64,000 nt of DNA, taken from positions 1 to 64,000 of the forward strand of contig NZ_MWIO01000026.1 in NCBI RefSeq assembly GCF_004799035.1. The letters are read 5' to 3'. This stretch comes from Rhodanobacter lindaniclasticus. GTDB lineage: Bacteria; Pseudomonadota; Gammaproteobacteria; Xanthomonadales; Rhodanobacteraceae. Position numbers and translations under genes: made by a program. The notes below the pieces were generated by a model. It had not been told where the DNA came from, did no database searches, and saw only the letters and a list, made by a program, of their open reading frames with translations. Below are positions 55,914 through 64,000 of the stretch, in pieces (positions within the stretch are counted from its first letter, which is position 1; each line of letters begins with the position of its first letter).

Positions 55914-56693
55914 ATGAACACATTCACCCTGTACCGGGGGCGCGCGCCTCTGCTGATCAGCCTGCCGCACGATGGCAGCTTCATTCCGGCGGACATCGCC
56001 GCGCGCATGCACCCGGCCGCGCGGCGCTCGCCCGACACCGACTGGCACGTGGCACGGTTGTACGAACCGCTGGCCGAGGCACTGGGGGCCAGCGTGCTGA
56101 AGCCCGTCGCCTCGCGTTACGTGGTCGATCTCAACCGGCCGGCCGATGGCCATGCGCTGTACCCCGGCCAGCGCGAGACCGGTCTGGTGCCGCTGGTCGG
56201 TTTCGATGGCGAACCGCTGTATCGCGAGGGCGAGGCGCCCGATGCGGCCGAAGTTCAACGGCGCATGAACGAATATTGGCAGCCGTACCACGATGCCCTG
56301 GCGCAGGAAATTGCGCGCCTGCAGGCGGAACACGGCCGTGTGGTGTTGTGGGAGGGGCATTCGATCCGCGGTCGCGTGCCGATGCTGTTCGAGGGCAGGC
56401 TGCCGGATTTCAACCTCGGCACCGCCGACGGAGCCAGCTGCGGCGGCGCCCTGCAGGCACGCCTGGTCGAATGCCTGCAGGCGCAGTCGCGATACAGCAT
56501 CGCCGTCAACGGCCGTTTCAAGGGAGGTTACATCACCCGCCATTACGGCCGTCCGGATGCGGGCGTGCAGGCCGTGCAACTGGAGCTGGTGCAGCTCAAC
56601 TACATGGACGAGGCAAGCTTTGCCTACGAGGCCTCGAAGGCGTCGCAGGTGCAGGCGTTGATCGGACGGTTGCTGCGCGCCTGCGTGGCTTGA
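55914..56693 (+). CDS. hutG: N-formylglutamate deformylase
   Basis: The 259-residue metal-dependent amidohydrolase converts N-formylglutamate into glutamate and formate in one route of histidine breakdown. It matches the family in PLLISLPHDGSFIP, SPDTDWHVARLY, YVVDLNRPADGHALYPGQRET and VVLWEGHSIRGRVPMLFEG. Other hut genes (hutH, hutU, hutI) are not in the window, so it may be a lone copy or used for formyl peptides. Confidence 0.93.
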   Translation: MNTFTLYRGRAPLLISLPHDGSFIPADIAARMHPAARRSPDTDWHVARLYEPLAEALGASVLKPVASRYVVDLNRPADGHALYPGQRETGLVPLVGFDGEPLYREGEAPDAAEVQRRMNEYWQPYHDALAQEIARLQAEHGRVVLWEGHSIRGRVPMLFEGRLPDFNLGTADGASCGGALQARLVECLQAQSRYSIAVNGRFKGGYITRHYGRPDAGVQAVQLELVQLNYMDEASFAYEASKASQVQALIGRLLRACVA

Positions 56694-56880
56694 ACGCAAG
56701 AAATTGCCGACCGCGGGAGCGTTTTGCGACTGTCAAGTTCCAGCGCAATCCGGCGCAGGAAAATGGCCTGCCGCATTCAGCAGCCGTATCTCCTGCGCGC
56801 TGCATTGTCTCGTCGTCGCGCTACCCGAGGCGCCGGGTTCCGGCCGGGCTCGCGGCATTCCTTGTCCGAGGTTTGTCACC

Positions 56881-57123
56881 ATGATGCGTAATGTTCTGAT
56901 TGCCTCCCTGCTGGTTGCGGGCGTGGCGCTTTCCGGTTCGGTGCTGGCCCAGGCCGCTGCCCCGCAGGCCGCCACCCCTGCGGCGCAGACTGCAGTGGCA
57001 ACCAAGGCCGCCCCGGCGACCGAAGCTGCGCCGAAAGCCGTCGCGCATACCACGACGCACCACAAGACCCACAAGCATCACAAGAGCCACAAGAAGGCCG
57101 CCACCACGCCGACCGCGGGCTGA
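56881..57123 (+). CDS. small exported Ala/Lys/His-rich protein
   Basis: The 80-residue protein has a signal peptide (residues 1-24, ending VLAQ), an Ala/Thr/Pro region and a His/Lys tail HTTTHHKTHKHHKSHKKA (54-71). This composition suggests a natively unfolded, cationic periplasmic protein that may bind metals or the cell wall. I cannot assign a family. It follows a 187-base gap after hutG, so it probably has its own promoter. A terminator follows the stop. Confidence 0.7.
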   Translation: MMRNVLIASLLVAGVALSGSVLAQAAAPQAATPAAQTAVATKAAPATEAAPKAVAHTTTHHKTHKHHKSHKKAATTPTAG

Positions 57124-57157
57124 TCCCGCGCCGACCTGGAAAGGTTCTGGCTGAATG

Positions 57158-57187
57158 CCCCGCCGACTCAGGTCGGCGGGGTTTTTT
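57158..57187. terminator. bidirectional Rho-independent terminator
   Basis: CCCCGCCGAC (57158-57167) pairs with GTCGGCGGGG (57172-57181) around a four-base loop and is followed by TTTTTT on the plus strand. It ends the His/Lys-rich gene and overlaps the stop region of the convergent RidA gene. Confidence 0.9.
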
Positions 57188-57608
57188 GTGCCGGCAGCGC
57201 AGCGATGCACTTGAGCTCGATCGCGATCGGCGTGGGCAGGCTGTGGATGCCCAGCGTGGTGCGGCAGGCGTCCACGCCGGCGAAGTATTCCGCGTAGAGG
57301 CGGTTGTAGGTCGCGAAATCGCGCGACATGTCGGTCAGGAACACGGTGACGTCGACCAGGTCGGTCCATTGCGCGCCGCTGGCCTCCAGCACGGCGCGCA
57401 CGTTGGCGAACACCTGCCGGCATTGCGCCTCGATGTCGTAGTCGATCAGCTTGCCGCCCGCGTCGTGCACATTGCCGGGAATGGCATTGCTGCCCGGTTG
57501 GCGCGGACCGACACCGGACAGGAACAGCAGGTCGCCGACCCAGCGCGCATGCGGATAGGTGCCCACCGGTTGCGGCGCGGCGTCGGTGCGGATGCCTGCG
57601 CCGCTCAT
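57168..57608 (-). CDS. RidA-family protein, probable 2-aminomuconate deaminase
   Basis: The 146-residue protein of the YjgF/RidA fold begins with GTYPHARWVGDLLFLSGVGPRQ and ends with TTLGIHSLPTPIAIELKCIAAL. The RQ step and the conserved LPTPIAIELK end are like the 2-aminomuconate deaminase subgroup rather than the housekeeping RidA. Deaminase activity would turn 2-aminomuconate into 4-oxalocrotonate. It overlaps the carbonic anhydrase stop by four bases and lies near an aldehyde dehydrogenase fitting the same pathway. Confidence 0.8.
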   Translation of the reverse strand: MSGAGIRTDAAPQPVGTYPHARWVGDLLFLSGVGPRQPGSNAIPGNVHDAGGKLIDYDIEAQCRQVFANVRAVLEASGAQWTDLVDVTVFLTDMSRDFATYNRLYAEYFAGVDACRTTLGIHSLPTPIAIELKCIAALPAQKTPPT

Positions 57609-58270
57609 GCGTCGCCGGTCCAGCGGCGGGTCAGCTGGGTCACGGCCTGCTCATATGCTTCGGGCAATTGTTCGCGTCCGCGCACGTCCAGCCCCAGATC
57701 GTGGATGCAGCCATTGTCCAGGCCGTAGATCCAGGCGTGCACCGCCAGTTGCTGGCCGCGCTCCCAGGCTTCGCGCACCACCGTGGTGTGGCATACGTTG
57801 AGCGCCTGTTCCAGCGCGTTCAGCTCGCACAGGTGGGCGTGGCGCAGGGCGAACGACTGGTTCGGGTCGAGCTTGTCCGAGTGCTTCATGGCGATGTCGG
57901 TGATGTGCCGCAGCCAGTTGTCGATCAGGCCCAGGCGGCTTTCCTTCAGTACCGCGCCGACGCCGCCGCAGCCGTAGTGGCCGACGACCAGGATGTGCTT
58001 GACCTTGAGCACGTCGACGGCGAACTGGATCGTGCTGAGCGCGTTGAGATCGGTGTGCACCACCACGTTGGCCACGTTGCGATGCACGAAGATCTCGCCC
58101 GGCGGCAGGTCGACGATCTGGGTGGCGGGCACGCGCGAATCCGAGCAGCCGATCCACAGATACTGCGGCGCCTGCTGCTGCGACAACTTCTCGAAAAAGG
58201 TCGGGTCCTGCGTGGTGACCTGATCGGCCCAGCGGCGGTTGTTCGCAAGCAGATCTTTCAGTGAATTCAT
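57605..58270 (-). CDS. can: beta-carbonic anhydrase
   Basis: The 221-residue zinc enzyme interconverts carbon dioxide and bicarbonate. The zinc ligands Cys42, Asp44 (CSDSRVPA), His98 and Cys101 (GHYGCGG) sit at the same residue numbers as in E. coli Can. The allosteric and dimer regions also fit (IDNWLRHITDIAM). It overlaps the RidA gene (ATGA) and lies 40 bases after the aldehyde dehydrogenase, so it is expressed within an aromatic-degradation-like operon. Confidence 0.95.
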   Translation of the reverse strand: MNSLKDLLANNRRWADQVTTQDPTFFEKLSQQQAPQYLWIGCSDSRVPATQIVDLPPGEIFVHRNVANVVVHTDLNALSTIQFAVDVLKVKHILVVGHYGCGGVGAVLKESRLGLIDNWLRHITDIAMKHSDKLDPNQSFALRHAHLCELNALEQALNVCHTTVVREAWERGQQLAVHAWIYGLDNGCIHDLGLDVRGREQLPEAYEQAVTQLTRRWTGDA

Positions 58271-58310
58271 CGAAACTCCCGTTCCTCGGACGTGCAATGG
58301 TCGCAGCGCG

Positions 58311-59789
58311 CTACGGCGTGGGGCCGTACGCGATGCAGATGTTTTTCGGTTCGGTGAAGAAGTGCAGCGCTTCGGCGCCACCCTCGCGCCCGACGCCGGA
58401 TTGCTTGGCGCCGCCGAACGGCGTGCGCAGGTCGCGCAGCAGCCAGCAGTTGATCCACACGATGCCGAACTCGAGTTGCCCGGCCAGCCGGTGCGCGCGG
58501 GAAAGGTCCCGGGTCCACAGCGACGCGGCCAGTCCGTAGTGACTGTCGTTGGCGATCGCCAGCGCCTCCGCTTCATCCTCGAACGGGATCAACGCCACCA
58601 CCGGACCGAAGATTTCCTGCTGGTTGGTTTGCGCCGACGAGGGCAGCCCTTCGATCACGGTCGGCGCAATGAACCAGCCGTGGGCGCAACGGCCGGGCAG
58701 GGTGATCGCCTCGCCGCCGCACAGCACGCGGCCGCCTTCGGCGCGGGCCTGCGCGATGCAGCCGATCACCTTGTCGTAGTGTGCCTGCGACACCATGGCG
58801 CCGAGGTCGCTGTCAGCGTCGTCCGGATCTCCCACGCGCAATGCCCGCACGCGCGCAAGGTAGCGTTCGCGGAACGCATCGTAGATGGAGCGCTGCACCA
58901 GCAGGCGCGAACCGCACAGGCAGATCTCGCCCTGGTTGGCGAAGCCCGAGCGCACGATGGTGTCGAGGTTGGCGTCGGAAAGATCCGCGTCGGCGAACAC
59001 GATCGCCGGGTTCTTGCCGCCCATCTCCAGCGAGACTTTCTTGAACGCCGGTGCCGCGGCGGCAGCGATGGCCGCGCCGGTGCGCGTGGAGCCGGTGAAC
59101 GACACCGCCTTGACCGCCGGATGCGCGACGATGGCCTCGCCGACCTTCGGTCCCAGCCCGTGCACGATGTTCAGCACCCCGGGCGGAAAGCCGGCCTCGA
59201 TGCTCAGCTCGCCCAGCAGGGCGGCGGTGCACGGCGTGATCTCCGAGGGCTTGGCCAGCACCGTGTTGCCGGCCGCCAGTGCCGGCGCGATCTTCCAGGT
59301 GAACAGGTACAGCGGCAGGTTCCACGGACTGATGCAGCCGACCACGCCGAGTGGCTGGCGCAAGGTGTAGTTGATGGCGCCCGCGCCCGGCGTGCCCGCC
59401 TCCATTGCGTGCGACTCGCTGCCCCAACCGATGATCGCGGCGGCAAAGTAGCGCAGGTTGCTCACCGCGCGCGGAATGTCGAGACGACGTGCGAGGGCGA
59501 GCGGCTTGCCGCTGTCGCGCGATTCCAGCGCGGCGAACTCCTCCAGCCGCGCCTCGATCAGGTCGGCCAGGCGGTGCAACAAGTGAGCCCGTTGCTCGAT
59601 CGGCGTGGCCGCCCAAGCGGTGGCCGCGCGACTGGCGGCTGCCACGGCGGCCCCGACATCGGCGACATCGGAATCCGGGCATTGCGTCAGCACGGCCGCC
59701 GTGGCGGGTTCGTGCACGTCGAGCCAGCTGTCGTGGACGGACGCCTGCAGGCGGCCGTCGATCAGGTTGGCTAGGCGCGGAGTCGACAT
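58311..59789 (-). CDS. aldehyde dehydrogenase, aminomuconate-semialdehyde type
   Basis: The 492-residue NAD-dependent enzyme has the active-site segment MGGKNPAIVFADADLSDAN (Glu region) and the catalytic Cys in FANQGEICLCGSRLLVQ. These features and the AMSDH/ALDH8-like GGKNPAIVF step point to 2-aminomuconate-semialdehyde (or 2-hydroxymuconate-semialdehyde) dehydrogenase in the kynurenine/3-hydroxyanthranilate route. Starts at 59789, 59795 and 59798 are all possible. RidA and an SDR lie on either side, with carbonic anhydrase between. Confidence 0.85.
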   Translation of the reverse strand: MSTPRLANLIDGRLQASVHDSWLDVHEPATAAVLTQCPDSDVADVGAAVAAASRAATAWAATPIEQRAHLLHRLADLIEARLEEFAALESRDSGKPLALARRLDIPRAVSNLRYFAAAIIGWGSESHAMEAGTPGAGAINYTLRQPLGVVGCISPWNLPLYLFTWKIAPALAAGNTVLAKPSEITPCTAALLGELSIEAGFPPGVLNIVHGLGPKVGEAIVAHPAVKAVSFTGSTRTGAAIAAAAAPAFKKVSLEMGGKNPAIVFADADLSDANLDTIVRSGFANQGEICLCGSRLLVQRSIYDAFRERYLARVRALRVGDPDDADSDLGAMVSQAHYDKVIGCIAQARAEGGRVLCGGEAITLPGRCAHGWFIAPTVIEGLPSSAQTNQQEIFGPVVALIPFEDEAEALAIANDSHYGLAASLWTRDLSRAHRLAGQLEFGIVWINCWLLRDLRTPFGGAKQSGVGREGGAEALHFFTEPKNICIAYGPTP

Positions 59790-59902
59790 CCGCATCATCT
59801 TAGATCCGGCACGCGACAATTGCACCGAACGCGACCGTATGCAGCGCACGCGGCGTACTGGATTGGCCGGGACTCAGTCGCGCTGCCTGCGCGTCCTGGC
59901 GC

Positions 59903-60691
59903 TCACAGCGAGCGCATGCGCCCACCATCGACCGGCAGGCTCACACCGGTGATGTAGCTGGCTGCCGGCGAGGAGAGGAAGGCCACGGCGGCCGCGGTTT
60001 CCGCGGGGTCGGCGAAGCGGCCCATCGGAACCTCCGCGGCCATCTCGCGCGCCACCTCCGCATCGTCGCGCCCGGATTTCTGCGCCCGCACCCGGACGAT
60101 CTGCTCGATCCGCGGCGTATGGGTGGAGCCGGGCAGCACGTTGTTGACCGTGATGCCCGACCGTGCCAGTTCGCCGGCGAGGGTCTTGGCCCAGCTGGCC
60201 ACCGCGCCGCGCGTGGCGTTGGAGACGCCGATACCGGCGAGCGGTTCCTTCACCGAAGTGGAGATGATGTTGACGATGCGGCCCCAACCGGCGTCGCGCA
60301 TGCCGGGAATCACCACCTGCGCCAGCGTGTGGTTGGCCAGCAGGTGCTTGCCGAAGGCGTCGAGGAATTGCGGTGGCGTGGCGTCCAGGATGCTGCCCGG
60401 TGGTGGGCCGCCGCTGTTGTTGACCAGGATGTGCACGGGTGCCGCCGCGACCAGGGCCTCGACCCGCTCGCGCAGGCTGTCGATGTCGCCCGCGTCGGCG
60501 ACGAGGAGATCGTGGTGCTGCGCGTCACCGGTACGCGGCAGACTGTCGACCACTTCGGCGAGCACCTCGGCGCGGCGCGCCAGCACGGTGACGCTGGCGC
60601 CGAGCAGGGCCAGCTCCACCGCGCACGCGCGGCCGATGCCCTGGGAGGCGCCGCAGACCAGCGCGTGGCGTCCGCTCAGATCCAGTTGCAT
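59903..60691 (-). CDS. SDR-family protein lacking the catalytic Tyr and Lys
   Basis: The 262-residue Rossmann protein has an intact cofactor site (CGASQGIGRACA, then NNSGG) and C-terminal SDR end (ASYITGVSLPVDGGR). The usual Ser is kept (Ser144 in NIIS), but the YxxxK pair is replaced by Ser157 and Arg161 in GVSNATRGAV. It is thus an atypical SDR. A homologous SDR often stands in kynurenine-type clusters; the reaction is unknown. It is 113 bases upstream of the ALDH gene. Confidence 0.85.
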   Translation of the reverse strand: MQLDLSGRHALVCGASQGIGRACAVELALLGASVTVLARRAEVLAEVVDSLPRTGDAQHHDLLVADAGDIDSLRERVEALVAAAPVHILVNNSGGPPPGSILDATPPQFLDAFGKHLLANHTLAQVVIPGMRDAGWGRIVNIISTSVKEPLAGIGVSNATRGAVASWAKTLAGELARSGITVNNVLPGSTHTPRIEQIVRVRAQKSGRDDAEVAREMAAEVPMGRFADPAETAAAVAFLSSPAASYITGVSLPVDGGRMRSL

Positions 60692-60713
60692 GGGTGTTGC
60701 CTCCGCGAAAGAT

Positions 60714-61025
60714 TCAGGACGAGAGACGTGTGGCCAGGGCGCCCAGCCAGCACAACCAACCCAGCCAGGGGCTCAGCCGCCACAGATTGCGCCAGCGGTC
60801 GATTGCCCGGTCGCCGAGCGCCGGCAATGCGGGCGAGCGCAGCACCTGTTGCATCCGCGCCCAGCGCCGCCAGGCGGAAGGCCTGGCATGGTCGGCTGCC
60901 GCGATGATCTGCCAGTGTTGCGGATAGCGCTGCCGCAACAGTGCGGCCAACCGGTATTGGGCCACGAACGACAACGCGAACAGGCTCACGCCGGCAACCA
61001 GCAACGACAGATACAGCACGATCAC
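60714..61025 (-). CDS. small two-helix membrane protein (UspB-like)
   Basis: The 103-residue protein has an N-terminal helix (VLYLSLLVAGVSLFALSFV), a charged middle with YRLAALLRQRYPQHWQ, and a C-terminal hydrophobic helix (LSPWLGWLCWLGALATRL). Size and layout recall UspB of enterics, though the match is weak. The GTG at 61025 overlaps the stop of the upstream MalM-like gene (GTGA), so the two are coupled. Function is unknown. Confidence 0.55.
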   Translation of the reverse strand: MIVLYLSLLVAGVSLFALSFVAQYRLAALLRQRYPQHWQIIAAADHARPSAWRRWARMQQVLRSPALPALGDRAIDRWRNLWRLSPWLGWLCWLGALATRLSS

Positions 61026-61819
61026 GATGGACTGCTGCTCTTTCCGCTCCACGGCAGCGGCAGATCGTTCAGCAGACCATTGCCGGTAGGCGCCTTGCCG
61101 CACACGGCGCTATCGATGGCCTTCTGATAAGTGGAGTTCATCACGCCGATCCACAGCGAGCCGTCCGGCCCGTGCGGAATGCTGAAGCTGCCGGTCGAGC
61201 TCATCTGCAAGGTGGCCGCCGTGGTGGTGGAGAACGAGGCCGGCGACTGTTCCCAGTAGGTCTTGCCCGCTTGCTGGTCGGCCGAGCTGTAGACCAGCAG
61301 GTAATGGGCCTTGTCACTGGCGATCTTGAAGCTGCCGAAGGCGCCGGTGGTCTCGTCGCTCCAGCCCATGTGTTCGCAAAGGCGGATGTCATCGAAGCGG
61401 ATCGGCTGGAAGCCGTCGTCCAGCAGCACGATGGTGGGCGCGAAAAGATAACTGGAATGCAGCCAGCGGCCGTTCAATTCCGATTTGAGGGCCACCCGGT
61501 ACGGCAGCTTCATCCCGGTGGGAAGGCGGAAAGCCAGGAAATAGCTCTTGGTGCCGTTGAGGTTGGCGACCATGCTGCCGCTGCCCAGGGTGAACTTCTG
61601 CGGCTGCCATGGCAGCAGGCTGCGGTAGGAGAAATCGGCGAAGCTGCTGCAGCAGGGCGTGGCCTGTTGCAGGTGCAGCTGGGCGATCTTCAGCGGATCG
61701 CCGGGATCCTCCGCGGGCGGCCGCAGGTTGGGCGGCAGCAACGCCTTGGCGGCATGGCAGCCGGTCAGCGCAAGGGCGGCGGTGAGCACGGCAGCAAGGG
61801 TGGCGAAGCGGTACGACAT
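61022..61819 (-). CDS. MalM-like lipoprotein
   Basis: The 265-residue protein has a lipobox-type signal (LTAALALTGC, Cys21). The mature part resembles MalM, the periplasmic protein of maltose operons: ATPCCSSFADFSYRSLLPW, then KSYFLAFRLPTG and IVLLDDGFQPIRFDD, with beta-rich structure to the end. No maltose genes are near. It starts five bases after the asnS stop and is presumably on the same transcript. Confidence 0.7.
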   Translation of the reverse strand: MSYRFATLAAVLTAALALTGCHAAKALLPPNLRPPAEDPGDPLKIAQLHLQQATPCCSSFADFSYRSLLPWQPQKFTLGSGSMVANLNGTKSYFLAFRLPTGMKLPYRVALKSELNGRWLHSSYLFAPTIVLLDDGFQPIRFDDIRLCEHMGWSDETTGAFGSFKIASDKAHYLLVYSSADQQAGKTYWEQSPASFSTTTAATLQMSSTGSFSIPHGPDGSLWIGVMNSTYQKAIDSAVCGKAPTGNGLLNDLPLPWSGKSSSPS

Positions 61820-61824
61820 GGGCG

Positions 61825-63225
<1,401 letters not shown>

Positions 63226-63371
63226 GAGTTGGAACTCCTGCTGCTTGCGCGCCGGTCGGCGCACTGGATGGGTGGCACGCGCGGCGCGCTGGGCCAAACC
63301 TGCATGATAATGTAGGGCTTGCCCGGGTCGCGACACCCGTGCTCCATTCCATGAGGTCGAACCTGCCAGCC

Positions 63372-63698
63372 ATGAGCATCAGCATCACCCCCGCCGCCAA
63401 CGAACGCATGCGCCACTTCCTAGCCTCGACGCCCGCAGCGGCAGGCGTTCGCTTCGGGGTCAAGCGCACCGGCTGTTCGGGGTTCGCCTACGTGGTCGAC
63501 CTGGCCGAGTCGATGGACGAGGGCGACCGGCTGCTGGAGGTGGACGGCGTGCCGCTGATCGTCAGCGACAAGAGCCTGGCCCTGGTCGACGGCACGGTCA
63601 TCGATTTCCAGCGCCACGGGCTCAACGCCAGCTTCGTGTTCCACAACCCGAACTCCACCGGCGAGTGCGGCTGCGGCGAGAGCTTCACCGTCAGCTGA
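63372..63698 (+). CDS. iscA: HesB/IscA-type Fe-S assembly protein
   Basis: The 108-residue A-type carrier has three conserved cysteines: [11 protein letters not shown] and GECGCGESF. It accepts iron or Fe-S clusters for delivery to apo-proteins. The sequence fits IscA/ErpA alike; the isc partner genes are not in the window. The start at 63372 ([16 protein letters not shown]) is where the family begins. Confidence 0.92.
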   Translation: MSISITPAANERMRHFLASTPAAAGVRFGVKRTGCSGFAYVVDLAESMDEGDRLLEVDGVPLIVSDKSLALVDGTVIDFQRHGLNASFVFHNPNSTGECGCGESFTVS

Positions 63699-63732
63699 TT
63701 GTCTCCGCCCGGCGCGCAGGCTTTTCAATGAC

Positions 63733-63762
63733 TTGCGTGGCCGTTGCGGGCCATCGTACAAT
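63733..63762 (+). promoter_or_regulatory. promoter candidate of rpsF operon
   Basis: TTGCGT (63733-63738), 18-base spacer and TACAAT (63757-63762, five of six). It leaves a leader of about 100 bases before the rpsF ATG. A GGAGGC/GCCTCC hairpin (63822-63839) lies in this leader. Confidence 0.55.
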
Positions 63763-63868
63763 TCCGCTTCTGTCCGCACCCGAAAGGGTGTTGACGGGAC
63801 ACTTGCCTCACCGCACCGACGGGAGGCTGCCAGGCCTCCGGGCCGCATCCACAAGGAGTCAACCCACA

Positions 63869-64000
63869 ATGACCCTGCGTCATTACGAAGTCGTATTCAT
63901 GGTCCATCCGGACCAGAGCGAGCAGGTTCCGGCCATGCTCGAGCGCTACAAGTCGCTGATCGAGGCCGACGGCGGCAAGATCCATCGCCTGGAAGACTGG
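63869..64000 (+). CDS. rpsF: ribosomal protein S6 (start only; cut by window edge)
   Basis: The first 44 residues, [20 protein letters not shown] ... [15 protein letters not shown], are those of small-subunit protein S6. AAGGAG lies ten bases before the ATG. The remainder, and the expected rpsR and rplI, lie beyond the window. Confidence 0.95.
   Translation, partial: MTLRHYEVVFMVHPDQSEQVPAMLERYKSLIEADGGKIHRLEDW

Overview
The window is high-GC, gene-dense chromosomal DNA. It looks like a gammaproteobacterium of the Xanthomonadales, most likely Rhodanobacteraceae (Rhodanobacter/Dyella-like). That placement is inference: it rests on a copLAB-type copper operon headed by a CopL-like protein, the housekeeping gene types, the short inverted repeats between genes, and the absence of any IS element, integrase, CRISPR array or tRNA that I could see.

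Layout. 0-5.5 kb: an EamA permease (cut by the window edge), glutaryl-CoA dehydrogenase, a GNAT/nucleotidyltransferase-like pair and a fused alpha-beta 2-oxoacid dehydrogenase E1. 5.5-16 kb (mostly minus strand): a membrane diguanylate cyclase, mfd, GNAT, MmcQ/YjbR, VOC protein, DUF2058 protein, CDF transporter, Slp lipoprotein and rlmJ. 16-34 kb: an 18-kb block, all on the plus strand, devoted to metal handling. 34-63.7 kb: housekeeping and accessory genes, including a DMT permease, penicillin-acylase-like hydrolase, nitronate monooxygenase, rsfS-rlmH-GNAT-maf, CPBP protease, methyltransferases, YpfJ metallopeptidase, TPR-sulfotransferase, two DEAD-box helicases flanking fghA, MFS transporter, slyD, NlpC/P60 lipoprotein, a glutathione-reductase-like enzyme and hutG. 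A minus-strand run follows: asnS, MalM-like, UspB-like, SDR, ALDH, carbonic anhydrase and RidA. The window ends with iscA and the start of rpsF.

The metal block reads as three adjacent operons. (i) copL-copA-copB, then a cytochrome c/NTF2-like fusion and a DUF411 protein, for periplasmic copper sequestration and oxidation. (ii) A small Cys/His protein, then CusC-CusB-CusA (Cu/Ag-type RND efflux) and a GDCCVxC mini-protein. (iii) A second small Cys/His protein, then CzcC-CzcB-CzcA-like efflux. Each operon starts with a short exported Cys/His-rich protein whose ATG lies 6 to 9 nt after a sigma70-like -10 box and has no Shine-Dalgarno, so the first mRNA may be leaderless. The Cus-type operon also carries a perfect TTGAT-N4-ATCAA (FNR/Anr) box centred about 41 nt before the predicted start of transcription. 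This suggests that monovalent copper export is tied to low oxygen.

At 57-61 kb the SDR, aldehyde dehydrogenase, carbonic anhydrase and RidA genes look like the lower part of an aminomuconate (kynurenine/3-hydroxyanthranilate) degradation route. The SDR there has lost the classical catalytic Tyr and Lys. Two copies of one REP-like inverted repeat (12.7 and 49.3 kb) and several hairpins lie between genes. The only gap of more than 300 bases without a gene is 7226-7573.
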